Shown piece by piece: positions 20,876 to 31,656 of a stretch of DNA of 38,962 nucleotides (its first letter is position 1; each line of letters starts with the position of its first letter). The stretch comes from Gamarada debralockiae (lineage: Eukaryota; Ascomycota; Leotiomycetes; Helotiales; Hyphodiscaceae): NCBI GenBank assembly GCA_002803225.1, contig NXFV01000311.1, positions 1-38,962 of the forward strand. The letters run 5' to 3'. The translations under genes were made by a program, and so were the position numbers. Below the pieces are notes generated by a model. The model was not told the DNA's origin. It worked only from the letters and a program-made list of their open reading frames with translations, and searched no databases.

Positions 20876-21009
20876 TCCAACATCACTCCACTGAGGCTAA
20901 CGAGAAATCCAAGATACCTCAAACCACAGCGAAGGATCCTGCTTATTCCCGGACACCATCTCGAGCCCCTCAATGAGAAAATCCTCCCGTCTACACCACA
21001 ATACCAACC

Positions 21010-21877
21010 ACGCCAGCATCCGACTCCGAGTCCTTCGCCTTGTTCCCAAATGTCCTCCGGAACTCTAGCTTAAGATCTGGGAGGCAGCTATGCTAGGATT
21101 GCGGGTACCAAAATCGGGTTCAGTTGGTAGCTTTGTTTGGAAGCGGGCCCCTCTACCAAATATCCCCGAAGATTCCATCTCTCTCCCCACTTCTCACGAT
21201 TCGAGGATTGTAGCTTTGAACTTTGAAAGCGCTTTTGGCCATCTGGTCTATTGGGACTTCGAGAAAGATACCATTCTTCTGACACCCAAGGTATACTTGT
21301 CATGTTCCTGTTCAAGGCTGATCTATTGGAAGGGCGGAAACAAATTCATTTCTTGTTGTCAAAAGTTGGGCTTCCTGGCTTGACGCTATGATCGATCTCA
21401 GAAGCTTTGAAGCACTCCGAAGTCTGTTATGGGCAAATCGAACTTTCCAGTAGGCCCATCAAGAATTACAGGTCCCACATCCAATACAACTGTTTACTTA
21501 TGTCGCCGACAATGGAGATTCGTCGAGAGCATGAAAGATGAGGTCATAGTAGAAGAGGATGGCGAACATCTCCCACGTTATTCCCTCACTACTGAGGCGG
21601 AGATGGAAGCTATGGAGGACAAAGGCCAGTATTGGCAGTGAAGCGCTTCTCGCAGCAGGAACCGGAGCTTTCGAGAAATTCAGTGGAAGTTTGGAGCAAG
21701 GCTTACCAATGTGGGCGTGATTTGCTGATAGAGCTCGCCTGGGCAAGAAAGATGGAAATTGTCAGCAGTCGACAAGAAATTACCGAAAATGAAAGATTGC
21801 CAAATATTCCTTATAACTCCAAATCATGCAGGATATCTTTCATTTTTCTGAATTGCGAAAGCAATGTTGCGTTTTAG
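21010..21877 (+). pseudogene. Broken 2EXR-domain gene (stop at first EXR motif)
   Basis: FALFPN (21034) shifts frame into PPEL-stop-LKIWEAAMLGLRV, which lines up with FPKLPPELQLKIWEAAMPGPRV. The stop (TAG, 21066-21068) stands where the other copies have CAG (Gln), and the two Pro codons have become Leu, all C-to-T changes. The following 60 residues stay open and include the second helix SHDSRIVALNFESAFG and the strand LVYWDFEKDTILLTPK. Later parts (EALRSLLW, 21429-21641, 21632-21877) lie in shifted frames. One stop and at least one frameshift in the domain make it a pseudogene. Confidence 0.65.
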
Positions 21878-22332
21878 AAAGTCGCCTGCACATCCAAGTG
21901 TTTCCAATCCAATTGTTCAAGTGTTCTGAGTGATACGAACTCATTTTAATCATTCATTCATTCTGAAGTAGTTAAATAGCGGATCTGAGTCAAGATTCCC
22001 CACACTCTTGCTAGAGTTTTACCTAAATACCCGATAGGAACATTTTTAGAGACTTGAGTTTTCAAGGCAGACGCTGCGTGACACTGGCGGCCTCTTGAAC
22101 TTAGCCCCTGTAAATTTAGCGATGCTGCCCTGCAAGCTCAGGCCACAATTCAGGTTGCAGGGCTGAAATGTCACAGGTGTAAATTATTGTTCCGTCAATC
22201 TGGCAACATCCACGAAATAAAGAATTCAACACTGCGGGAATGTATATTAGAGGATCTAAAACTAGCAAAAACCTTTTTATACCATAAAAGCAGAGTTTCC
22301 TCTCCAATACCAGTACACCGAACATTCCGGGG

Positions 22333-23070
22333 GTGGTCTCACCAGGGCAAGAGCCTTTCTCTGAGTCGCAACCACAACGAGCGCGACGACGAGAGACGAA
22401 GCTTCGGCGGTTACTAATCCCCCGATCCTCTCCAGGCAAAGCCCTTCCCAAAACCACGTTCAGTCCATTTCCGAAACTTCCACCAGAGCTCCAGTTAAAG
22501 ATTTGGGAATATTCGACCCAGGAGTCTCGAGTCGTAATCGTCCAAGGAATAGAGTGAGTAACTCCTATCCGGGCAAAGACGTATCATTTGATCCACGGGC
22601 TGGTGAATCCCCGTCATATTTCGCCGTTCGTTCTTTCCTTACTAGCCCCTAGCATGCCAAGAATCGTGTGAAGTGGGTCCGAAGGCCTAACAGTATGTCT
22701 TTTGATACTGTTCAAACACGCACTCTATTTCAACTTCGACCGAGATACACTTTGGATGAACAAACTCAGAGACCTAGTGTTTTCTTCTGCCGCTCCTTTC
22801 TCCCGGTATTCAAAGTTTCTACGGCAAGGACGATATCAAATTTGTTGGAGTCGACGAATCTGTTTCTTGTAAGGCTTTTGCGGACAATATCGCCTGCCTA
22901 AAACTCCACAATCTACTTTTGGACAACAGGAGGCGGTTGCGGCTCGTATTTGGGAAGAATCAACGCACCCGAACTTCATGCTTGACGAGTTTCGGGATGA
23001 GGCGGTTGAAAGAAGGATCCTTTAGTACTTGGAGAGCAAGTACTGAGGACGTATTCTATCAACACTCATA
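22333..23070 (+). pseudogene. Broken 2EXR-domain gene
   Basis: The first exon is well kept: FSPFPKLPPELQLKIWEYSTQ and SRVVIVQGIE up to a GTGAGT donor at 22553. After the presumed intron the second helix is readable as LACQESCEVGPKA followed by a stop, where the family expects a CRESREVALKxY-like helix. The strand LYFNFDRDTLWMNKLRDLVF follows in a different frame. Further stops occur downstream. The exon 1 Met at 22333 is the first available start. Inactive by stop and frameshift, although the N-terminal exon looks recent. Confidence 0.6.
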
Positions 23071-23149
23071 CAGATTTTATATGAGGAATGTTCACTGACT
23101 TCAACATTTGCAACAGCTCCACGCATCTCATGAGTTGCCAATGCACCGA

Positions 23150-23596
23150 TTTTCGAGGGCAGTTTCCACCACGTAGTATACTTCAATTCATATTACGATA
23201 CACTGCTCTTTGCGAACTTAGAAGCACTCTCCAAATTCCTTGCCGTTGGAGGCGAATCCAAATACACAAATATGGTTCGCTTCCTTGCCGTCGGTGGTCG
23301 CATATACCTTAATGACGGGTTGTCGATGACCTTCCCCATGCAGATTTTCGAACCTCGAAGCTTGGATAGTTGAAAATCAGATTCCATTTACCGACATGAA
23401 CTCAAGAGCCAACAGAGCGGTCGTGGAGACTTTCGGGGGGTATTTGCGGGAATCACAGGAAAGCGACCAATTGGAGGCGATTAGGTTAGGGAAGGAAAAC
23501 ACTTCGAGACTCCAGACTCCGAGTGTGAAGTATACTCCTTCAAAGGAGTTAAGCGTACATATTCGGCAGAGTCTTAGAGGCAAGATTGCCGTTTGA
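23150..23596 (+). pseudogene. 2EXR C-terminal fragment
   Basis: The plus-strand reading VVYFNSYYDTLLFANLEALSKFLAV, MVRFLAVGGRIYLNDGLSM corresponds to the IYFDFxxDxLxF strand and the following RFLA segment seen in intact copies (for example QIRFLAISGEW in the gene at 15296-16137). It is preceded by no FPKLP motif and stops at about 23368. A second frame (23396-23596) contains VVETFGGYLRESQESDQLE. It may be the back half of the preceding broken gene or a separate truncated copy. Confidence 0.5.
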
Positions 23597-25132
23597 AATC
23601 CCCTCGAAGCATGCTAATTTTGACCCAGAGCTGGGTCCTAGACCACCAATACTGAACTATCCAGGAGATTATAGGTAGCATTGGAAGAGTTGAATGCTCC
23701 GAACATGCATGGGTGTGGTTTCTCGCGTTTGCAGAAGCTTTGTTCAAAAGTGGAAACTTCCTTTGCACTGTCTGGACTATCTGGACCAGTTCCAACTTCT
23801 GGTAGTACATTTCCAATTTTCCAGATTCTAAGAAACTTTTGGCGTTCGATCGATTCACATATTTCCCTCTATTAATCCCTGAAGACATTTGGTTGAATGC
23901 TAAAGACCAAGACTGGTTTCAAGGAATCTGTTGCATTGCGTTGTAAGAGAAGGCATTTCCTCTCTGCCCCTAACTTCCGTGATAACTCAAGCCATGTCAA
24001 ACTTTCGCTTTCATTCATATTCCATGCCACCCTGTGATGCTTTGTCCGCGACTCTAATATTACAAAGTTTCGTGACCCTGGTTTGCCCATTCACTGCCTT
24101 CTGATTGGTACGTTTCTCAAGAGATGCAGATATGGGGCATACAACACCAAGCTTCAAGGAGTTATTAGTGCTCCCAATTTGGCCGAGGAGAGGATTGTTA
24201 TGGTTGGGGCGGTTTTTTGGTTTCAAGGAATTCTCGTGGGCACATGAAACAATTTGTTCCAACTCCATCTGTTGGTGACTTCTGTCACGATTTTGTTATG
24301 ATCGCCCCGCCAACGCTCAAGAATCAGTTCCCTGAGATTCGAAAATTTACATACAGTGTCTTCGGTTCCCAAAGTCAAATAACTTCCAACCACGAGGGAT
24401 CGAATGGCCTGAAGCGTGTCCTTTGGAACTCTTCCAATGAAAACCCAGGGGAATATGTATCTACCAATAATAACATATCTATCAAGGAGTCCCGAAGTAA
24501 ACGGGATATTTAATACGGCTCTCGAAGGTAGAACGCTCGCAGCGCATAAGTGACTTTCGTGGTAATGCTTTTCTCATGCCGATTGTCGTTCCTCCCTCTT
24601 CCAAGCCGTCTTTTCTCATCAGTAGAAGAATAGATAATATCATGGAGCGAGTCTACATTTTATCAACAAAGGGATTTCACAGATGTTAGATGCCAGTAAT
24701 TTTATTTACGTTGTCCTTCGTACTCTTCCGACTAGGTAGGGATGAAATGCTAATAATAACCACGTACTGCTTTCATGGGCCAACACCAATTCGGGGATTT
24801 AAGTTAAGAGTCAAGAGAATCGGACGATGGAGCAGCGTAATCCCCCCCCATGCACATGTACTAAAGCATTCGCTATGCGGGTTGTCCCTTTTAAATCTAA
24901 ACTATATGTTACGAATTCCTTGAATTTAGTCTTTGATACGTTGTCGAAAAATGGACTATCATCCGAGACCAGTTTGTGTGCTGCAGATTAGGCCCTCGGC
25001 TTTCCGAGATACACTTTTACTGTATTTGGATTAGCCCAGCCGTACTAGCGAAATAACAATACTACCTGCATCGTGAATATCGCGATAAAAATACATTCCT
25101 TTGAAGGGGAATAAATAACAGTTCTTGTAACC
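23597..25132. other. Gene-free 1.5 kb
   Basis: No supported gene. Short open frames on both strands carry no recognisable domain; a plus-strand frame at 24217-24513 has a protein-like composition but no motif or splice signals. Lesion density resembles the preceding pseudogene cluster, so this may be older debris. The part near 25100 is the promoter of the Clr5 gene. Confidence 0.45.
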
Positions 25133-26870
25133 ATGCGACCGATAGGAGCGCGACGACTAGGGCCCTCGGATTGGGAACCCTTTCGTGCAGAAATTGAGAC
25201 ACTTTGGAAGAGTGGCAGCACTCACGATTTCATTCTTCAGCGCTTGCATAACATTCACCATTTCTACGTATCGTATGGGCCCTACCTCCCTCTTGTGTTT
25301 TCAACCACATTGGCTTAATGCTGGTTTATCAACAGATCCGGCCAACTTAGACATCAACTGAGGAAATGGAATTACGGACCCAATTATTCCCAACGTCTAG
25401 ACCAAAGCCAGCCAAGCGCAGATAGGTGAGTCTGCTCCGATGGAACGACATAGTCTGTACTTATTCTCCGTATCAGATTTGACTCCGATTCTCGTACACT
25501 TCAATCAAAAATTGATTATCAGGCACTGCAGCCTCTAGAAAATAACGCAGCAGAGGAGCAGAACAGTAAGACAGACCTAGGCACGACGCAGGAACAGAAG
25601 GGTAAGTCAACAACTCTACAATGACTAGAAATGGATTCATATATTTGGGCCAGAAGTGAGGCGGCTTGCATCTTCTCAGCGAACTACAAATGCCTTAATA
25701 CCGAAGGCAAACGTAGATATATTTCATTCGGCATGTCGTTGGATAAAAGCGAGGTGGAACACAGCGTTAAGACCAAAAGTTCAACAGGGTTACAGGCGCA
25801 TTGAGTGGACTTGTGTGAGTGTGCTCGTTGATTTGCAATAAGTTTAAAGATATTCAATAGGTCGGATTTACTGATTTCTGAAAGGACTGTGGTGAAGAGC
25901 TCTATGGCGATTTCGATGATAGCGATCCGCATGCTCTCAACGAGCTGGCTGAGGCACTACAGCATCCCACAGCCCAGACCTCTATAAGAGCAGGAAGACA
26001 AACAGCCGATTTGACACGCTTCCAGTCATCTACAGCAAATACTTCAAACCCATCTCAATCTGCGATGGCAAGGAGTATTACTTTTGCCGGGAATGTACAG
26101 GCTTCCGAATTACCACCATTACCTTCGTCATCGACCTCAAGTATCTCAACTTCTGATTCCAAATACTTAGCATTGTGCGTCAATACTGGGGAGTTTCGAA
26201 AATCTCTCGTAGAGATCGAAGTTTCAGGACTCGTATCAGACGGCCAACTCTTCAAGCTCATGAAGTCAAGCTATCGGGATATACGAGGGCTGCGAGCTCG
26301 GTTTTCATTCATCATCAAGCCAGTTTCTCTGCGATTTGTACATGTGAGTTCCTGATAACGGCTCTGATTTCTGTTCTACCCATCTTACGATTTTTTGTTT
26401 AGTTCACTCTTTTTAGTCTTCGAGATGGCTATGTAGGCTTTGGCGATACAGATCAGCCATGGTCTATCCCGCCTGGCGATTTGTCTGAATATGAATACTC
26501 GCCAGTCCCATTGAAACCTCTTCCACCTATGCCTGCGGAAGTTTTCTTACACTACCTACAATATGGTGATGTCGAAAACGTCCATAAGACAAATTACTGG
26601 CTCCAAAGATTTCCGAAACGGCTTAGGACTAGAATTATTGAAAGCTCGAATGTCCCAGTTTGGGGCTGGGGTGTGTACGTGGTCGAAGGTCCAAACAGGC
26701 CGGTAGTTTTTTGGATCGTTATCACTACAATTTTTGCGAGCGTTGTTGCCGCCGCTGTATGGTCAGCGCTACGGAATGATATTCAAGGAGGTATGGGCCT
26801 AGGTAGTATGATCGTTGCATTGCCTCCAGCCATCATGGGTGCTCTTATTTTCAAGTTAGCTGCTGAGTAG
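25133..26870 (+). CDS. Clr5-domain protein with C-terminal two-helix membrane domain
   Basis: Six exons (25133-25272, 25336-25425, 25477-25601, 25654-25814, 25885-26343, 26403-26870), with five introns of 51-70 nt, keep one frame for 480 aa. Residues about 8-61 fit the Clr5 domain of fungal proteins: the tail QLRHQLRKWNYGP and the opening RRLGPSDWEPFRAEIETLW, split by intron 1. A linker rich in Gln, Ser and Thr follows. Residues about 275-420 form a second conserved region (LALCVNTGEFRKSLVEIEV, then YEYSPVPLKPLPPMP, NYWLQRFPKRLR, GWGVYVVEG). Two hydrophobic helices end the protein at about 426-446 and 456-476. The protein is therefore predicted to be membrane-bound with most of its mass on one side. 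Clr5 domains occur in many fungal proteins of unknown role. The same C-terminal domain occurs in the broken gene at 33883-36165. Confidence 0.8.
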
Positions 26871-28105
26871 AACAGTCGGGCTTCTCCTTTTGGGTTTCTT
26901 TTTATAATTTTTAGGAATGGAAGGCGATTGGAAGATGACATTTCCTATGGAAAGAGCATGCTCCAGCTTCTCCTGGCTTCCGCAGAGCTAGAACAATAAG
27001 AGCCTTTGTGATGCCTTTCGACTGGGGCTTACAGTCACCAGAGATGGAGATGTGCGCATCTTCTTTCTGAAGCGAACGAAAAGTGCAAGGACTCCTGCAA
27101 CTTTGTGGTGTTCGTCGGCACGGTTCCTAGTGCTGGAGGTGACTTCCAGTGCCTCGTCGAAAATTGGACCATGCCCTGCGGCGATGAGAGCAGGTCTTCA
27201 GAACGGTGTTTATCAATGCCAGCGAGTGTATTGGCGGTATCCTAAGCGACTAATGTGTGCGGTGCCTGGATCGAGCTGCGGGAGCGTAGTGCGCAGCGAG
27301 TGGCGGACTTATCCGAGAATTGGTTAACGAGGCTGCTAAAAACAGTGACTTGTTAACCGTTCATTATTAAATGGGATTATTGTAAAACTGGTTAACTGGC
27401 ACCTAAAAACAGGACTAAAAGTTGTCGTTTTTGCGTCTTACTAATTGTTACAACGTGTTTAAGAGTTAAATTTGATTCAACCACTAGCTTAAAAACAAAG
27501 AGACATCCTAAACCAAGAGATTACGCGTTCTTTGGCTGGACGCTAGATGGATCGAAATTGCATTGCAGAACAAACATATTGGTTGATGATGGGAGGCTAT
27601 TGCGGAACTTGACAATATGCCCATGAGAATATGAAAGAGCGCCAGCGCCCCTTGCGAGGACAGATGGTGGGGTACTTGCACCTGCGGTCAATACTCATTA
27701 GGGAGTTACTCAATTAGGAGCCAACGAATACATCAATTTTCTTGCCTAAAGCCCATGTAACTTAAAACCACATGTCGTGATCAAAAGCAAAAACCTGTGT
27801 CGTTCCACTGATATTCTAAATACTGCAACAAGCAGCACTCAGGATCTCGACCAACAGCAATATTTCGCTGCCTAAAATTACCAGGAGAAGCGTCACTCGG
27901 ATTGAATGCGCTGCAGCCACCGCTTAGCACGCATTCCAGCCGCTTCTCATCCGCCTATCAGCGCGGGGTAATTCAGCCCCCTTGACAACAGCATCACCAC
28001 TTGACGCGTCTGAATATGCAAATCAACCCCTAAAGACACATAAAAAGTACTTAACTTCCACTTTTCCCATTAGACTTGCCTCACATCATTCATTCAAACC
28101 CAAAA
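26871..28105. other. Gene-free 1.2 kb upstream of the monooxygenase
   Basis: No supported gene; a 91-codon frame at 27052-27327 has no motif. The segment 27330-27500 is AT-rich with several TTAACTGG/GGTTAAC-like words. The last few hundred bases hold the promoter of the FAD monooxygenase gene. Confidence 0.45.
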
Positions 28106-29358
28106 ATGACAAAAACCGCACTCATAATCGGCGGAGGAATATCCGGCTGCGTAGCAGCACTCACTCTCTCAAAACTCGACATCAAATGCACAATCTACGA
28201 GCTCCGCTCCACACCATCCACGATCGGCGGAGCTGTGAACTTAACTCCCAATGCTCTACGCATTCTTGATGATTTGGGGGTAGAGATTAGTGGATGCCAG
28301 TGTGATGCGATTGAGATTTTCTCTCTTCATACAGGGAGCAAGATTGGGGAGTTGGGATTTAGAGGTCCTAGTGGACCGTCGAAGAGGGTTGAACGGAGGA
28401 TTTTGCAGAAGGGGTTGCTTGTGGCGGTGGAGAGGGTTGGGGTGGAGGTTGTGTATGGTGCGAAGTTGATTAAGATTAAGGACCTAGACGGGGAGGAGAA
28501 TGTTGTTGCTGAATTTGAGAACGGGACGAGTGCTGAAGCGGACTTTCTGGCCGGGTGTGATGGTATGTATTCTGCTGTACGTAACAGCTATGTTGAGCCG
28601 GAACGGAAACCGATATACACTGGTGTGTGTACTGCGTATTCGATTGTGGAGAAGAGTGGTATCAAGTCAGCGATACATTTTCAGCAGACAGCAGTCAATG
28701 CCGGGAGATTTGGTTCGCTGCTGACGAGCTATTCGGATCCGGAACGAACGAAGGTGTATTTGGCGGCTGTGATGGAGACGAAGGAGCAAGGATCGAGAGA
28801 AGGTTGGAAAGCGATGGGACTGGATCGTGAGAGGACGGTGAAGGAGGTTCACAGGAGGTACGCGAAGTGTGCGTTTCCTTGTTTGCCAGAGTTGATTGCC
28901 AAGGTCGAGGATTGGATCTTTTATCCTGTTTGCAGGTTGGATCCGGGAGGGAAGTGGTCGAGAGGGCGAGTGATACTTTTGGGTGATGCTGCTCATGGGG
29001 TGTGTATTCCTCCTTCTGACTTCGCATTGAGAATCGAATATTGACAAGCTTCCAGATGCCGCCGCAGGGAGAAAGCACCGGACTTGCCATCGAGGACTCT
29101 GTTCTCTTCGCTCGTGTAATGGAAAAGCTTTCAGATAAGCGTACACCTGATGTCTTCGAAGCGTACGAGAAGACTCGAAGGCCGCGAATCGATACTGCGT
29201 ACAAGGAGGCAGTTGCCAGGTGGGAGAACATCAGAGATAAGACATGGCTTAGACAGAAGCTCGAAGAATGGCTCACTTGGTTGTACATGTGGTACAAAGC
29301 CGACGTGTTCGAGAAGAGCTTCACATACGACGTTAGAAAGGAGGCTATAATAGAATAA
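28106..29358 (+). CDS. FAD-dependent (class A flavoprotein) monooxygenase
   Basis: Two exons, 28106-28999 and 29056-29358, joined across a 56-nt intron, encode 398 aa. The three hallmarks of the PHBH/salicylate-hydroxylase fold are present: the Rossmann GGGISG at residues 9-14, the CDGMYSAVR motif at 151-159 that contacts both FAD and NAD(P)H, and GRVILLGDAAHG|MPPQGESTGLAIED at 287 onward, where the intron falls exactly after GDAAHG. Such enzymes hydroxylate aromatic or polyketide substrates using NAD(P)H and O2. There is no signal peptide. The substrate is not predictable and no polyketide synthase or other biosynthetic gene is nearby. It converges with SNU23. Conserved motifs and clean splicing argue that it is functional. 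Confidence 0.9.
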
Positions 29359-29610
29359 AGGTGGAAGGCATTGGAAGGGAATGGGAGACGTGGAGGGGAT
29401 GGGCCTTCATTCTGTCCTTCCTTGATTGTAATAATAGAACACCGCTCTCTGCTTAGAGCCCTAGACAAACGCACCTTAATTTCAATATGGTTTGTATCAC
29501 TCACAATTTGAAGATTCTCCCTGAGCCGCTGTATCTTTTTGGCAGTTGCCTTTATGCCCTTCTCGAACGCCCAAACGCCATCGCTAAATCGAATTGTGCT
29601 GCTTCGAACC

Positions 29611-30318
29611 TCATTTCTTCGACGATCCAAACCCAACAATCCCCATACTAGCCATCATATCATCCTCATCATGCTCGCCCTCAATCCTAACATCCTCCCC
29701 ATACTCCGTCTTAACCTTAACCTCCTTCTCTAACTTAACTCTCTTCCTATCCGCCAACTCCTTCCTCTTCAATCTCCTCTCTTCCCGCTGTTTCTCCTCC
29801 TCCTCCTTCCTCAACTCCAACCTCTCCCCAAGCGTCTTAACATCCCCCCGTCTCTCCTCCTCCATCCTTTCCCAAATCATCTCAATCCTAGCATGCACCT
29901 CCTCAGCAGACGCCTTCCTAACCTCCCCCGTCTGCCCAATCGCCCTCAAATGCTGCATACTATTCTCATGCTCCACCCACTGCAGATTATCCTTAAACGT
30001 CAAATCGCAATCCGCACAATAGAACCCCGCTCCCCTTCCTCTCTTCCCCGTCGCGGCCCCGGCGGGCAAAAGCATTGTTTTGCCCACATTGGAAGAGACG
30101 TCGAGACGGGAGGCGCGGGCTTGGGTATGGGTTTCTTCGCCAGTTAAGGGAGCGTAGTATTTCTTGCCTGCGAGCTTGGCTTCGTAGCGCAGACGTCCTT
30201 CTTCTTTTTCTTTGGCTTCGCGGTCTTTTGCTTTTTGTGCATATTCGGCGCGGTCGTATTTTTTGCGGAAATCGGTGTCGGAGGCGTTGGTCTCGTAGAC
30301 GCCTTTCTTGGAGGCCAT
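29611..30318 (-). CDS. SNU23: U4/U6.U5 tri-snRNP zinc-finger protein Snu23 (ZMAT2 family)
   Basis: A single-exon reading of 235 aa. It begins [20 protein letters not shown], continues with [20 protein letters not shown], and has one U1-type C2H2 zinc finger [20 protein letters not shown] with Cys101, Cys104, His117 and His123 (C-x2-C-x12-H-x5-H). A long Lys/Glu/Arg helix and the ending [18 protein letters not shown] follow. All of this matches Snu23/ZMAT2, a spliceosomal protein of the B complex that helps position the 5' splice site. It is transcribed away from DPH5 from a shared 219-bp spacer and converges on the monooxygenase. Confidence 0.93.
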   Translation of the reverse strand: MASKKGVYETNASDTDFRKKYDRAEYAQKAKDREAKEKEEGRLRYEAKLAGKKYYAPLTGEETHTQARASRLDVSSNVGKTMLLPAGAATGKRGRGAGFYCADCDLTFKDNLQWVEHENSMQHLRAIGQTGEVRKASAEEVHARIEMIWERMEEERRGDVKTLGERLELRKEEEEKQREERRLKRKELADRKRVKLEKEVKVKTEYGEDVRIEGEHDEDDMMASMGIVGFGSSKK

Positions 30319-30537
30319 ATTTGTTCTTTTGATCTGAAAAGTTATTCGTTGAGTTGGGTTTGGAGATTTGTAGTCGGAGTTGGAGTTGTGGTTGTGGCAA
30401 GCTTTATGGAGAGCTCAGTAAATATTGAGGCGGCGACAGCTTTGGGAATTCCCCGATCAGGAAAAACGCGGGGCAAAATTTATTTCCCCTTCCAACTCCA
30501 ATTCTCCAAACGTCATACAACTCCAGCACAAGACAAA
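30319..30537. promoter_or_regulatory. Bidirectional promoter, SNU23 / DPH5
   Basis: The two housekeeping genes start on opposite strands only 219 bp apart, so this spacer contains both promoters and 5' leaders. No TATA box is obvious. The spacer includes a pyrimidine-rich run ahead of the DPH5 ATG, usual for fungal transcription starts. Confidence 0.55.
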
Positions 30538-31532
30538 ATGCTGTACCTAATAGGACTCGGTCTCTCCGATGAGACAGACATAACCGTAAGAGGTCTCGAA
30601 ATCGTGCGCAAAGCCTCACGCGTCTACCTCGAAGCCTACACTTCCATCCTGTTGGTCGAAAAATCTACTCTCGTGAGAACACCTTATGCGCCGGAACCAA
30701 AAATATGAGCTGACGCTGATATATAGTAGGAGCAATATTATGGCCGCGAAGTCATTGTTGCGGATCGCGAGATGGTGGAGTCTGCGAGTGATGAGATCTT
30801 GAGGGATGCGCAGAATGTTGATATTGCGTTTTTAGTTGTTGGGGATCCTTTTGGGTATGTTCAGATCTGATTGAGGAGGATGGCATGGGAGGATGGATGC
30901 TGATAGGGAGAAGGGCGACGACACATACGGACCTCGTTCTGCGAGCACGCAATCTGAAGATTCCTGTCTCTACTATACCCAATGCCTCGATCATGTCCGC
31001 CATCGGCGCAACGGGTCTCCAACTCTACAATTTCGGACAGACAGTTTCCATGGTGCTCTTCACAGATACCTGGAAGCCTGCCTCCTTTTACGATAGAATC
31101 CGTGAGAACAGAAATATCGGTTTACATACACTAGTGTTACTAGATATCAAGGTCAAGGAGCAGAGTTTGGAGAATATGGCGAGGGGAAGAAAGATTTATG
31201 AACCACCGAGATATATGACTGTTGGCCAATGTGCCCAGCAGATGTTGGAGATTGAACAGATCAAGAAAGAGGAGGGAAAGGGTATGGATGGTGTTTACGG
31301 CGAGGAGAGTCTTGCGATTGGTGCTGCAAGGGTGGGTGGGAAGACGGAGAAGTTCGTTAGTGGGACATTGAAGCAGCTATGTAATGCAGATGAGGAACTG
31401 GGAGGCCCTTTGCATAGTTTAGTGTTGCTTGGGAGGAGAACACATGAGTTGGAGAGTGATTATGTGAGGGAGTATGCGATTGATAAGGAGGAGTGGGATC
31501 GGATTTGGAAGAGAGATTATGAGGGAAAGTAA
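30538..31532 (+). CDS. DPH5: Diphthine methyl ester synthase
   Basis: Three exons, 30538-30672, 30730-30854 and 30914-31532, with introns of 57 and 59 nt, encode 292 aa. The product belongs to the SAM-dependent tetrapyrrole-methylase fold and performs the methylation step of diphthamide synthesis on the histidine of elongation factor 2, in the cytosol. Visible signatures are [20 protein letters not shown] at the N-terminus, [20 protein letters not shown] across intron 2, [20 protein letters not shown], and [20 protein letters not shown]. Length and order match yeast Dph5. The ORF is intact. Confidence 0.95.
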
Positions 31533-31656
31533 TAGACGTTTGATTAAGTGCTATTGGATAATAAGGTCCCTGGTTCCGGGTGAGAGAGTCTTGTTGTCCA
31601 TCCAATTTTGAACCCCAAAACACCGATGCTAAAATACAGGTCATCATACATTCCGA

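Noticed and set aside
27052..27327. Plus-strand open frame of 91 codons
   Set aside because: Cys/Arg/Ser-rich with no motif, no conserved start context and no neighbouring exon that extends it.
28695..29639. A 314-codon open frame on the minus strand
   Set aside because: It overlaps the FAD monooxygenase exons antisense and runs across its intron; it has no motif and low-complexity Ser/Pro composition typical of shadows.
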